A stretch of 64,000 nucleotides of DNA from JAKAGZ01 sp963748105 (GTDB taxonomy: Bacteria > Bacteroidota > Ignavibacteria > Ignavibacteriales > Ignavibacteriaceae), in NCBI GenBank assembly GCA_963748105.1, contig CAVVHP010000012.1:103511-167510 (forward strand), given 5' to 3'. Under the pieces are notes generated by a model. That model did not search any database and had not been told where the DNA came from. It saw only the letters and a program-made list of their open reading frames with translations. The translations under genes were made by a program, and so were the position numbers. Numbering within the stretch: the first letter of the stretch is position 1; each line of letters begins with the position of its first letter. Below are positions 17,857 through 27,889 of the stretch, piece after piece.

Positions 17857-18942
17857 ATGTTAATAGATATTCAGACCGCCTCTCCTCCGTACAAGGTGCC
17901 GCAAGGCATTGCAAAAGAGGAACTGAAAAAAAGGATGGGTGAAATACCGGCAGTTTCAAGAATGATTGATATGGCCGCGCATTATTCCGGAATAGATTAC
18001 AGGTATGTTGTGGTTCCAGATGCGGATCCTGATTCGGAAGATAAATTTTTCACGGACGGCAAATCATTTATGCGGCCGGATACTAATGCACGGATGGCGC
18101 TATATGAAAATTGGTCTAAGCAATTGACAAAAGAGGCAGTCGGGAAAATTCTTGCTGTAAATAATTTTGGTGGAAAAGACATTGAAGAGATTGATCACAA
18201 TTTCCTGCACTGGCTTTTTTGCTCCGGGCCTGGATTATCACCTTATAAATGAATTTGGAATTCCTGCCTCGGTAAAAAGAACAAATATAGGTTTTATGGG
18301 ATGCGCCGCATTCGTTAATCGGGGTTAATTCAGTTCTGGAAGCTATGAATTCCACTAATGGAAATAATTTAAATACTCTACTCGTTTCCGTGGAATTATG
18401 CAGCCTTCATCTGCAAACTGAGCCAAGCAGGGATAATATTCTGGCAAATACAGTTTTTGCAGATGGTTGCGGCGCGGCTCTATTTTCAAAAAGTGCAAAA
18501 GCTAAATTAATACCTGTCAGCACGGATTCAGTTTTGTTTGAAAATACAGCGGGAGCAATGGGATGGAAGATCGGGAATTTTGGATTTGAAATGATGCTGT
18601 CATCTGAAATACCGAAAATGATACTTGAAGTCTGCAGCGCCAAAACTAATTGAAATACTGAAAGCTAAAAATCTTTCACCGGAAAAAATTAAATTCTGGG
18701 CGCTGCATCCGGGCGGCCGGGCAATTCTTGATGCACTTAAACAAGGACTTAATATAAATGAAGATAAAATGATTCCCTCCAGAAATGTATTAAGGGATTT
18801 TGGCAACATGTCTTCCGCGTCAATTCTTTTTGTTATTAAAGAAATTATCGACAACAATAAAGTGGAAAAAAATGATTATTGTTGCGCAGTAGCATTCGGG
18901 CCTGGATTAACCATGGAAGTGGCATTGTTTAAAGGAGCCTGA
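17857..18942 (+). CDS. Type III polyketide synthase (chalcone synthase-like), split by three extra bases
   Basis: Three overlapping frames read together as one protein of about 360 residues. Removing one A at 18199-18200, one C near 18320 and one G near 18630 restores a continuous chain. The joined product contains the catalytic Cys in SCTGFFAPGLD, the catalytic His in WALHPGGRAIL and the catalytic Asn in RDFGNMSSAS, plus the NIGFMGCAA and VFADGCGAALF signatures. Type III PKSs condense acyl-CoA starters with malonyl-CoA to make pyrones, resorcinols or related phenolic lipids. The stop overlaps the next gene's ATG, so this is the first gene of a three-gene operon. Confidence 0.85.
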
Positions 18943-19644
18943 TGTTTTTAAAAAGAAGTTATTCTCCGGAAATAATGGATGATTTTTCAATTCAGGATGA
19001 AAGAATTGATACTGCACTGAATGAACTCAAAAACGCAAACAGGTTTTTGGGAGGGATTTCAACAACACGCTCAGGGCTGAATCTTTTAATTAAATCAAAC
19101 AGGAAAAACGGAGAACACAAACCCGGTGAAAATATTTCTATCCTTGATGTAGGTTCCGGCGCTTCGGATAATTTGTTATTTATTAAAAATAAATTGCCCT
19201 TTATAAAAATTAAAAGCCTCGATTTGAACAAGAGAGCCTGCAAATATTTAAGGAATTCTTCCGGACTTGATATTATTTGTGCCGATACTCTAAAAATTCC
19301 GGTGAAAAACAATAAATTTGATATTGTGCATTCATCCCTGTTTTTGCACCATTTCGATGAAGAAGAAATAAAGCAAATTCTGAAAAATTTCCTGGAAATA
19401 TCAAAACTTGGAATCATAATTAATGATCTGCGGAGATCTGTTCTTGCACTTGCAGGAATTAAATCTTATCGCATTTCTTTTTTCAAGAAGTGAAATGTTT
19501 AAGAATGACGGCCCGCTTTCCGTTAGAAGGGGATTTCTTAAAAAGGATTTGCTGGATATTCTAAAAAGACTCGGGATTAAAAATTTCACTTTAAAAAGAA
19601 AGTGGGCATTCCGCTGGATGCTGGTGATTTATAAAAATGAATAA
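18942..19644 (+). CDS. SAM-dependent methyltransferase of the polyketide operon, split by one extra base
   Basis: About 233 residues after removing one T near 19464. Motif I is ILDVGSGASDN, followed by an acidic SLDLN strand end, a CADTLKIP loop and the FDIVHSSLFLHH motif IV region, all class I methyltransferase features. The C-terminal part (MFKNDGPLSVRRGF) resembles methyltransferases that sit beside bacterial type III PKSs. It probably O- or C-methylates the polyketide product. It overlaps the PKS stop by one base and the flavoprotein start by eight bases. Confidence 0.8.
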
Positions 19645-20783
19645 TAAATACCGGGTTGCGGTAATTGGGGGAGGGCCGGCCGGCTCAACAACAGCTTTGC
19701 GCCTTGCGCGAAGGGGGGTTGAGGTCTGCCTTCTGGAAAAGACAGAATTTCCACGCGAAGTATTGTGCGGCGAATTTCTCTCCCGGGAAGTCAGTGATGC
19801 ACTAAAGGACCTGGACTTATTTGAAAAATTTATCGCTTTAAAACCTAACAGGATAAATTCCTTCCGCTTTTCAAATGATGATTCAACTGAACTGAATGTC
19901 GATTTCAGCTTTGAATCATTTGCTTTAAAAAGATCCGTGTTCGATAATTTTTTACTTGAAGAAGCAAAACTTTCGGGTGTAGAAGTTTTGCAGCCGGCGG
20001 AAGTAAAGAACATCAGGAAAGAAGATGAAAAATTTGTTCTTGAAATAAAGGGAGGTGGGAATCCAATCTTCAGGATTAATTCTGATTTTGTAGTGGCTGC
20101 ATACGGCAAAAGAAACGTTCTGGATAAACAGCTTGATAGAGGTTTCACAGATCAAAAATCCGGTTTAAACGGAATAAAATTTCATATTGATGAAAAATTT
20201 ATTCCCGGTTTTATTCGGGACAGAATTGAGATTTACTCATCCCGGGGTATTTATTGTGGTCTGAATGCAGTGAGCGAAAAGGAAATTACTTTGTGTTTCC
20301 TCGAAGACAGAAAAGATTTCCCGGGTTCACCGATAGATCATCTTTTAAGATTGTTCGATCAAAATAAAAAATTTGCGGATATATTTTCGAATGATTTTGA
20401 ACCTGGAAACATTCAAATGCAGGCCTACGGGACCGGGAATATATATTTCGGCAAAAGGGGACTTGTTAAAGACGGAATATTAATGGCAGGTGATGCTGCG
20501 GGTGTAATAGCCCCGCTTGCGGGGGACGGAATAGGTATGGCACTGCAGACGAGCAAACTTATCAGTGATATTTTTTACGACGAAAGACTTAGCAGTATTG
20601 ATCACGGAAGAATTGCAAAAAAATATGAAAGCTAAATGGAATGAAAATTTTAAGAAAAGACTTTTTACAGCGGGCGTTATTCAAAAATTAATTTTAAGCA
20701 GTTTTTTTAAAAATCAGGCAATTGGTTTTGCCAGGCATTTCCCGCCGGTTTTGCCATATTTATTGAACAATACGCGTGGTTAA
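19637..20783 (+). CDS. FAD-dependent oxidoreductase (geranylgeranyl-reductase-like), split by one extra base
   Basis: About 380 residues once a T at 20633 is removed (AGC-TAA becomes AGC-AAA). The N-terminus has the dinucleotide-binding GGGPAGSTTALRLAR followed by LLEKTEFPRE; GILMAGDAAGVIAPLAGDGIGMAL is the second FAD motif. This places it in the ChlP/geranylgeranyl reductase-like branch of group A flavoproteins, whose members hydroxylate, reduce or dehydrogenate lipophilic aromatics. In the operon it would be the tailoring hydroxylase/oxidase of the type III PKS product. Confidence 0.82.
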
Positions 20784-20842
20784 TCCATTTTAAGTTTCAT
20801 TATTGTTATTTATGTTTAAACTGTAATTAGAGAAGAATCGGT

Positions 20843-21217
20843 ATGGAATTAAAATTAAAAAACATAGAGAAATTCGTTGTAATCGGCGATCGTGTGTTAA
20901 TTAGGCCTGAAACAAGCAGTGATAAAACTGCCAGTGGCTTATACCTGCCTGTTGGAGTTTCTGAAAAAGAAAAAGTCCAGAGTGGTTATGTTATAAAAGC
21001 AGGACCGGGTTATCCTATTGCATCGCAGGGAGAAGATGAGCCGTGGAAGGAATCAAAAGAGCCAATAAAATTTATTCCTCTTCAGATTAAAGTAGGCGAT
21101 CTTGCAATCTTTCTGCGCAAAGAAGCTTATGAAATTGAGTTTGAGAAGGAAAAATTCCTTATAGTTCCTCAAGTTGCCGTCCTTATGTGTATCAGGGATA
21201 ATGATTTTGTGTTTTAA
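20843..21217 (+). CDS. GroES-like (Cpn10) chaperonin family protein
   Basis: 124 residues, longer than the usual 95-100 of GroES. The N-terminus VVIGDRVLIRPE, the mobile-loop-like segment KTASGLYLPVG and the late strands VGDLAIFLRKEAYEIEFEKEKFLIV match the Cpn10 fold; an insertion (about residues 55-75) accounts for the extra length. No groEL lies next to it, so it is probably a paralogue rather than the main co-chaperonin. It is convergent with the pseudopilin block. Confidence 0.82.
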   Translation: MELKLKNIEKFVVIGDRVLIRPETSSDKTASGLYLPVGVSEKEKVQSGYVIKAGPGYPIASQGEDEPWKESKEPIKFIPLQIKVGDLAIFLRKEAYEIEFEKEKFLIVPQVAVLMCIRDNDFVF

Positions 21218-21227
21218 TGATCTTCTC

Positions 21228-22238
21228 TTATTCCCACCAACTTAGAATCTTAAACCTGGATGATTTTAGATTCGTTTTTGCATTTTCAATAGCCTGAGTA
21301 CTATAATAGAGTTTTGCATTTCCTGTAGCCTGCATATCGACACTTTGCCCAACAAAGATTGATGCTCCGAAAATTCCTGAATTTCCTGTGGTTTTGGTTG
21401 TTATGGTAGAATTGCCATAAGCAATTACTATCCCGTGAAATGTAAAATTTCCGGCCAAAGAAAGATCACCGTTTACAATCATAATCCCATACCCTGAGGC
21501 CGTGCCGGCAAAATTCACACTTCCTGAAGCATAAGTAATTTTTGGTTCAGAAGCTGTACCCAGTACAGTGCCTGTTGAATAAGTTCCGGAGGGTAGAGTT
21601 ATATCCGCTGCAAAAATGTATTCTTCTGCCAGACCCATCCAGTCTGTACTATCATTTGCAACGCTAACACTTGGAGCGCCACCAGAACCTGTGATTGCTG
21701 AGGTGATCTTGGACTTTAAATCGTTGACAATATGGGCGCTGTCAGCGGGTTGATCAACAGATATGCCAGGAAGAGGAGTGCCCGGTACAGCACCTCCGTT
21801 TATGTCGTGATCATTTCCACTTATATCCATATTACCGTTTAGGTTTAAGCTAATATTATTTGATGATACATAAACCGAGGAATTTATTTTCGGAAATAAT
21901 ATTTGATCTCTTTTGGCTGTAGCAATACTGGAATGATTGACACCATTAAAATGAGAAACTGATTTAATAGTTAGAAGGGAATCCTCACCATAAATATACA
22001 TATCATAATTCCCATCCATTAATGAATTATTTAAAAAAGTACCCTTTAGTGATTTATTCCGACGTAATTTCTCAAGATAAATTTCGACTCCCGAGTTTGC
22101 GATCAGCCTTGCCGAAGTAGAGTTGTAGGAATCAACAGCTGAATCGACACCTCTATTTGTATTAGCATTGAGATTAACAATCAACATTGTGATTAATAAA
22201 GACATACCGACTGCTAATATTATTATTGCTTTTCCCAT
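21228..22238 (-). CDS. Pilus-assembly-like (PilX-type) membrane-anchored protein
   Basis: 336 residues. One N-terminal hydrophobic helix (about 3-23) is followed by a RLIANSGVEIYLEKLR helix typical of PilX-like minor pseudopilins. The C-terminal half (about 95-310) is a Ser/Thr/Gly-rich stretch with repeated strand patterns ending in GIFGASIFVGQSVDMQATGNAKLYYS, like the beta-helical regions of PilX/DUF7305-type proteins. No canonical GFTLIE cleavage motif is present. It is the last gene of a minus-strand trio and is probably part of a type IV pilus or type II secretion-like fibre tip. Confidence 0.6.
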   Translation of the reverse strand: MGKAIIILAVGMSLLITMLIVNLNANTNRGVDSAVDSYNSTSARLIANSGVEIYLEKLRRNKSLKGTFLNNSLMDGNYDMYIYGEDSLLTIKSVSHFNGVNHSSIATAKRDQILFPKINSSVYVSSNNISLNLNGNMDISGNDHDINGGAVPGTPLPGISVDQPADSAHIVNDLKSKITSAITGSGGAPSVSVANDSTDWMGLAEEYIFAADITLPSGTYSTGTVLGTASEPKITYASGSVNFAGTASGYGIMIVNGDLSLAGNFTFHGIVIAYGNSTITTKTTGNSGIFGASIFVGQSVDMQATGNAKLYYSTQAIENAKTNLKSSRFKILSWWE

Positions 22239-22255
22239 AATTTAATCTTAGTTGT

Positions 22256-22816
22256 TTATATATTTCTTGGATTAATTGTCATTTCCCAATATGTGAGAAG
22301 ATACTTCTCCTGATTATTATCAAGTACTTTTGTTGGAGTCTCAAACCAGATTTCCGTCTTAATAAATTTAATGCTGTCAGGTATGGTTGTCTCGTTTCCC
22401 TGCATAGTTTTATATGTGAATCTTAAATTTGTTATGCCAAGTGAAGGCCCTTTTGACGTATCACCATTTACAACTCTATATAAAATTTTATCTGATGGAT
22501 TTTCAGTGTTTGATACCGCAGTTGAATTACTTAGAAGGTAAGTAATTTGATCTACCGTTCCGTTTGAATCAATATCAGCATAAAATTCTAATTTATTCGT
22601 ATCTGCAGTAATTATTGCTGTCCCGCTATAATCGTAACCAATTTTTCTTAAATCATAGTCAAGAATATCAGAAATAGTTTTTGTATTTGTCTGAAGAGTC
22701 AAATCTGAATCTGATTTAAAACGTACTTGCGAAGAAAATATATTGAGGTTTGCTATACCCAACATGATCATCCCGGCAATTACTGCAGCTCCTAAAAGAT
22801 CTATTATTGTATCCAT
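22256..22816 (-). CDS. Pseudopilin-like protein (PilW-type)
   Basis: 186 residues with one N-terminal hydrophobic helix (about 5-24), then a helix running into DLTLQTNTKTISDILDYDLRKIGYDYSG, which closely follows the PilW layout where the anchor helix leads into an LRxAGY-like turn. The remainder is a small beta-rich domain. The classic prepilin peptidase site is missing. The start codon overlaps the stop of the upstream gene (TAATG), which supports one operon. Confidence 0.6.
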   Translation of the reverse strand: MDTIIDLLGAAVIAGMIMLGIANLNIFSSQVRFKSDSDLTLQTNTKTISDILDYDLRKIGYDYSGTAIITADTNKLEFYADIDSNGTVDQITYLLSNSTAVSNTENPSDKILYRVVNGDTSKGPSLGITNLRFTYKTMQGNETTIPDSIKFIKTEIWFETPTKVLDNNQEKYLLTYWEMTINPRNI

Positions 22817-23301
22817 TATTTAAGCGTAAAAATAAATGAAAGTGTTACTGTCTGCCTCATATATGGACTTGTTACAGTAATCGTTGCTTTTTTATAAAAT
22901 GTTTGTGTTGAACTCACTACATCCGGGTCATTTTCTTCAACATACTCGATTTTGCACGAAACGTCATATCCTTCTGCATGAGGGGCATCTACTGCGCGAG
23001 TAAATCCGTTAAAGTCATCTACATCATTAAAACTACTGTAAGTTTCTCCTGTTTCCGGTCCTAAATTAGCTGCCGGTGTGAGGCTTGCAGTATTTGTTGT
23101 AGGGAACTGTAGTGTAGATTCATCAAAACTTTTACATTTAATTTCTTCTAGCATATCGTCAGCCAGAGAAAAAGCAGTAAGGTATACCTTATTTTCTACA
23201 TCGGTAGTTGAAGTTTCCAGTATTGCCTGATTAAATCTCAGAGATGTTAAAGAAAGGAGTACGAGCCCGCCGATTGAGAGAAATGATTGTACGTTGTTCA
23301 T
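22816..23301 (-). CDS. Pseudopilin-like protein (PilV-type)
   Basis: About 161 residues starting at the ATG 23299-23301; an in-frame upstream extension to 23352 has no family-like sequence. One N-terminal hydrophobic segment (about 5-20) is followed by a helix (AFSLADDMLEEIKCKSFDE), reminiscent of PilV/type II minor pseudopilins where the anchor helix ends in A..lA..l.e.ik. The rest is beta-rich. First gene of the trio, downstream of a sigma-54 response regulator. Confidence 0.55.
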   Translation of the reverse strand: MNNVQSFLSIGGLVLLSLTSLRFNQAILETSTTDVENKVYLTAFSLADDMLEEIKCKSFDESTLQFPTTNTASLTPAANLGPETGETYSSFNDVDDFNGFTRAVDAPHAEGYDVSCKIEYVEENDPDVVSSTQTFYKKATITVTSPYMRQTVTLSFIFTLK

Positions 23302-23474
23302 TGTAGTTAGTCTTATTGATTGATTAAATTTTGTTTGCTCATATAGATGCAATATATATGCCTGATCTAAACCAGTGATAAGTTGTGATTTTGGTAAATT
23401 TTAGTAGGTTTTTGATGTGTTAAGAAATGACAAAAATGACAAACGTCAAATTTGACGTCAATATTGTCGGCAAG

Positions 23475-24867
23475 TTATTTTTCGGATCGCATTTGTTGCA
23501 GTCTTCTTTGGAGCGTTCTTTCACTAACTCCCAATATCATTGCGGCTTTTTGAATATTTCCATTAACATGTTCCATGACAAAACGAATGTGGTCTTTAAC
23601 TGCTTCATCAATTGTCTGTAAATTTTTGCAGGGAGGTATGAGCTGGTGACTTGGCATTTTTAGTATTTCCGATGGTAAGTTCAACCTTTGTTATCAGTGA
23701 ATGATCATCCGTTTTTGCCACAGCATTTAATATTACATTTTCAAGTTCGCGTACATTTCCGGGGAAATGAATAATTCATTTAAGCATACTAATTATTTCA
23801 TCACTAAAGCCGTGAACATTTTTATTGTAAATCAGGTTGCCCGCTGTTAGAAAATAATTAGCAAGAATATCAATGTCTCCCTTTCGATCACGAAGAGGGG
23901 GAAGATTTATAAAACCTCTTGTCAATCTATAATAGAGATCGGTTCTAAACTCACCGTTAGTAATTGATTCTAAAAGATTCTTATTAGTGGCCGCGATAAT
24001 CCGGGTATTTAATTTTATCGGTTTTGTACTTCCGATCCTATAAATTTCATTATACTGAATGGCTCTCAGTAATTTTCCCTGTAGATCTTTCGGCAGTTCG
24101 CCTATTTCATCAAGAAATAATGTTCCGCCTGTTGCAGATTCAAAATAGCCCTGTTTTTCATTTGTTGCCCCCGTAAATGATCCTTTCTCGTGTCCGAAAA
24201 GCTCGCTTTCAAAAAGAGAAGGTGAGATGGATGCCAGGTTAACTACTACCATTGGTTTTTCGCTTCTGGGTGAAAGCTGGTGGATTTTTTTTGCTATAAG
24301 ATCTTTACCGGTTCCTGTTTCGCCTGTAAGCAATATCGTTTCGTTTGTGGGGGAAAAAATTTCAATCAGCTCAAATACTTTTTGCATTTGTTTCGAATTA
24401 GTCACAATGTCTGAAAAATCTTCCCTGATTTTTTTTCCGTGGCTTTCGCTAATTTCCCGAAGAGTATTTCTTTCCAGGTCAAGAAGTCTTTTTTCAAGAG
24501 CGCGCTTGATTGTAAGAAATAACCGGTCAATGTCGGGTGGTTTTGTAATAAATTCATATGCTCCAAGGTCAATTGCCTTGAGTGCAATTTTTACGTCGTT
24601 AACTGCCGTAACCATTATTACTGGTATCTGCGGATATTTCTGCGCGATTTGTTCCAGCAATTCCATTCCACTCATTTCCTGCATATAAATATCGCATAGA
24701 ATCAGATCGATTTCATTAGATGCCAGAATGTTCATAACATTTAACGGAGAATTTTCGGTCATAACTTCGCAGTAACCTTCTTCAAGAAGGAGTCCTTTCA
24801 GAAGCTCCAGATATGAAACTTCGTCATCAATTATCAGAATGGAATTATTTGTCATCATATTCTCCAC
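23475..24867 (-). CDS. Sigma-54-dependent response regulator (NtrC family), frame broken near the C-terminus
   Basis: Receiver domain (about residues 5-120, phospho-acceptor Asp in LILCDIYM), then AAA+ sigma-54 activation domain (Walker A GETGTGKD, sigma-54 contact loop FGHEKGSFTGATN, Walker B GGTLFLDEIGELP). The first frame stops at 23776-23778, but downstream sequence encodes FPGNVRELENV and finally a Fis-type helix-turn-helix (IQKAAMILGVSERTLQRRL). Removing extra bases around 23773-23785 and one near 23682 rejoins them to about 460 residues. It sits upstream of the pseudopilin genes on the same strand, so it may control them; its histidine kinase is not in the window. Confidence 0.85.
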
Positions 24868-24998
24868 ATTTAGAACCCTGAACAGAAACTTGTAATAAAC
24901 ATAATAAACTTACTACAAATATGCTTTATTGATCAATCATAGTGCAAAAGGGGAAAATTTTAGTGCATAGATATTAAACAATTTCGGTTTAATTTTTG

Positions 24999-25006
24999 TA
25001 TTTTTG
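24999..25006 (+). promoter_or_regulatory. Bacteroidota-type -7 element upstream of aconitase
   Basis: TATTTTTG fits TAnnTTTG and lies about 45 bases before the aconitase ATG. No clear TTTG -33 box is seen at the right distance. Confidence 0.35.
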
Positions 25007-25051
25007 AAGATAAGAAATTTTTTTAGTTAAATATTATTCAGGGTAAGAATT

Positions 25052-27314
25052 ATGGCAGCAAATATTGATATGATAAAAAAAGTTTACTCGGAATTTGCCG
25101 ATAAACTTGAAAAGGCAAGGGAAGTAGTTAACAGACCTCTAACTTATGCAGAAAAAATACTTTACACCCATTTATGGGATGAAGCAACTAAAGAATTAAC
25201 AGGGGGAAAAGACTACTCAGAATTATCACCGGACAGGGTGGCAATGCAGGATGCAACTGCGCAGATGGCTCTTCTTGCAGTTTATGTCTGCAGGAAGAGA
25301 AACTACCGCAGTTCCTTCAACCGTTCATTGTGATCACTTAATTCAGGCACAGGTTGGTGCAAAAGAAGATCTTGGCAGGGCAACAGATGAAAATAAAGAA
25401 GTTTATGATTTCCTCGAAAGTATTTCCAAAAAATACGGTATTGGTTTCTGGAAACCGGGAGCAGGAATTATTCACCAGGTTGTTCTCGAAAATTATGCTT
25501 TCCCGGGTGGAATGATGATCGGTACTGATTCACATACTCCAAATGCGGGCGGACTCGGAATGATCGCTATCGGTGTCGGCGGTGCCGATGCTGTGGATGT
25601 AATGGCAGGAATGCCATGGGAACTTAAATGGCCGAAACTTATCGGTGTTAAATTAACCGGTAAAATGAACGGCTGGACTTCAGCAAAAGACGTTATTCTA
25701 AAACTTGCAGGGATTCTTACTGTAAAAGGCGGAACCGGTGCAATTGTTGAATACTTCGGCGAAGGTACAAACTCTATTTCCTGTACAGGAAAAGGAACAA
25801 TTTGTAATATGGGTGCAGAGATTGGTGCAACAACTTCTCTATTCCCGTTCGACGAAAGAATGTCTTCTTATTTAAGGATTACAGATCGTGCAGATGTTGC
25901 TTCACTTGCTGAAGGAAATGCAGATAATTTAAAAGCAGATAAAGATGTTTTTGAAAATCCGGAAAAATATTACGACGAGGTAATTGAAATTAATCTTTCA
26001 GAACTCGAGCCACATCTGAACGGACCGTTTACTCCTGATAAAGCATGGCCTATCTCAAAAATGAAAGAAGCTGTAAAAGAAAATGATTTTCCGGATAAAG
26101 TTAGCGTTGCTTTGATCGGAAGCTGTACAAACTCCAGTTACGAAGATATTGATCGTGCTGCAAGTATTGCTAAGCAGGCGCTTGCAAAAGGATTAAAAGC
26201 AAAATCGCAGTACACAATTACACCGGGTTCTGAACAGGTACGAGCTACTATAGAGAGAGATGGTTTATTGCATACACTGACCGAAGTCGGAGGTGTTACA
26301 CTTGCCAACGCATGTGGGCCTTGTATTGGAATGTGGAAAAGAATGGATAATAAAACAGATGAAAAAAATACCATCGTCACTTCATTTAATAGGAACTTTG
26401 CAAAAAGAAATGACGGTAACCCCAAAACTCTTGCTTTTGTAGCAAGTCCGGAAATTACAACTGCACTCGCTATTGCAGGAAGCCTTTCATTCAACCCGAT
26501 GACAGATACACTGGTTAATGAAAAGGGAGAAGAGGTAAAACTCGATCCACCTACTGGTGAGGAACTTCCACCAAAAGGATTTGATAAAGGCGAAGAAGGA
26601 TTTGTTCCTCCTGCAAAAGATGGTTCAAGTGTTGAGGTTATTGTTAAGGATGATAGTGAAAGATTACAGTTGCTTACTCCTTTCAAACCGTGGGGCGGGA
26701 ATGATTTTGTAGATTTTCCACTTTTATTAAAAGCAAAAGGAAAATGTACAACGGATCATATTTCAATGGCCGGTCCGTGGTTAAGATTCCGTGGACATCT
26801 TGATAACATTTCAAACAATATGTTTATCGGTGCTATTAATGCATTTACTGGCGACCCAGGGAAAGTTAAAAATACTTTTACAGGTGAAACAAAATCAGTT
26901 CCTGAAGTTGCACGCGAATACAAAGCTAAAGGTGTTAACTGGATAGTAGTAGGTGATGAAAACTACGGCGAAGGTTCAAGCCGTGAACACGCTGCGATGG
27001 AACCAAGATTCCTCGGCGGCAGAGCAATCATTGTAAAAAGTTTTGCAAGAATTCACGAAACAAACCTGAAGAAACAGGGAATGCTGCCTCTGACTTTTGT
27101 AAATCCAGCTGACTATGATAAAATTCAGGAAGATGACAAACTGAGCATCATCGGGATTACAGAACTCTCTCCCGAAAAACAGCTCAAGCTTGTTATCAAA
27201 CACAAAGACGGTTCAACCGACGAAGCAATGTTAAATCAAACAATGAACAAAGCACAGATTGAATGGTTTAAAGCTGGCAGTGCATTGAACCTGATTGCGA
27301 AGATGAATAAGTAA
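25052..27314 (+). CDS. acn: Aconitate hydratase (mitochondrial type), split by one extra base
   Basis: Removing one T at 25275-25276 joins two frames into a 753-residue protein, the normal length of mitochondrial-type aconitase. The join reads AQMALLQFMSAGRETTAVPSTVHCDHL, a family-invariant region. [4Fe-4S] ligands are in IGSCTNSS and NACGPCIG; other signatures are GTDSHTPNAGG and GEGSSREHAA in the swivel domain. The enzyme isomerises citrate to isocitrate in the TCA cycle. Because it is a core enzyme and otherwise intact, the break is more likely a sequence error than a real null allele. Confidence 0.93.
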
Positions 27315-27330
27315 TAATACGTTTATTTGT

Positions 27331-27358
27331 AGAGACGGGGCAAGCCCCGTCTCTTTTT
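27331..27358 (+). terminator. Rho-independent terminator of aconitase
   Basis: A perfect 10-bp GC-rich stem (AGAGACGGGG / CCCCGTCTCT) with a CAAG tetraloop is followed by TTTTATTTT, just 17 bases after the aconitase stop. Confidence 0.9.
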
Positions 27359-27889
27359 ATTTTAAACTGATTATATGAAGCTATTTGCATGACTGCGTCC
27401 GGTTAATTTGCTTGTTAGGTTGCCAGTATAAAATACTTTTATAAAAGAAGGTATTTATTGAGTAGGCCCTTTCCATCCACATTTATTTTTTTGATTCCCC
27501 CACCCAATTAGATCTGCCATCCTTATTTTGCCGACATGTCATATGTGCGAGACCGGCCGGCAATTCTGCTTCGAAGGCAATTGCTTGTGGATCTATGTCG
27601 CTATCATCTGTAATTATGCCCACAGACCGTTTGCCATTGGATGTGAATGACAAGAAGGATAGTTTTCAATCGATGACACCATAAAATGTAATTTCTTCGT
27701 TTACTTTCTTTCCAAGCTCTTATTTTGCGGTGAGGCGGTGGTTAGGCTATACCCTCTACAACTCAGCTTAAGTAATATTGTGGCACCTTCTCCAATAAGT
27801 AATGACGGATTAGGTAAAAGCCCAATTAAGAAATATCTGTTGTAAGGTTCCATTACTATAATTATGCTTAAGCATTTAACATGATTACT
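27359..27889. other. 530-base region without an intact gene
   Basis: No intact reading frame or strong RNA structure is visible between the aconitase terminator and the BBE-type flavoprotein. The only gene-like trace is a degraded minus-strand frame at 27483-27719. Confidence 0.5.
27483..27719 (-). pseudogene. Possible degraded coding remnant
   Basis: The minus strand reads about 78 codons with one internal TGA: ELGKKVNEEITFYGVID, stop, then KLSFLSFTSNGKRSVGIITDDSDIDPQ... ending SNWVGESKK. Amino-acid composition is protein-like, but there is no good start codon and no family I recognise. It may be a decayed gene or chance. Confidence 0.22.

Noticed and set aside
24227..24688. Plus-strand frame inside the sigma-54 response regulator
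   Set aside because: Antisense to a clearly conserved regulator; no domain pattern of its own.
25250..25340. Programmed ribosomal frameshift in aconitase
   Set aside because: No slippery heptamer or downstream pseudoknot seen, and many other genes carry the same kind of single-base insertion, so an error is simpler.
26138..26686. Long minus-strand frame inside aconitase
   Set aside because: Fully antisense to a conserved enzyme; Ser/Pro-rich shadow typical of codon-biased genes.
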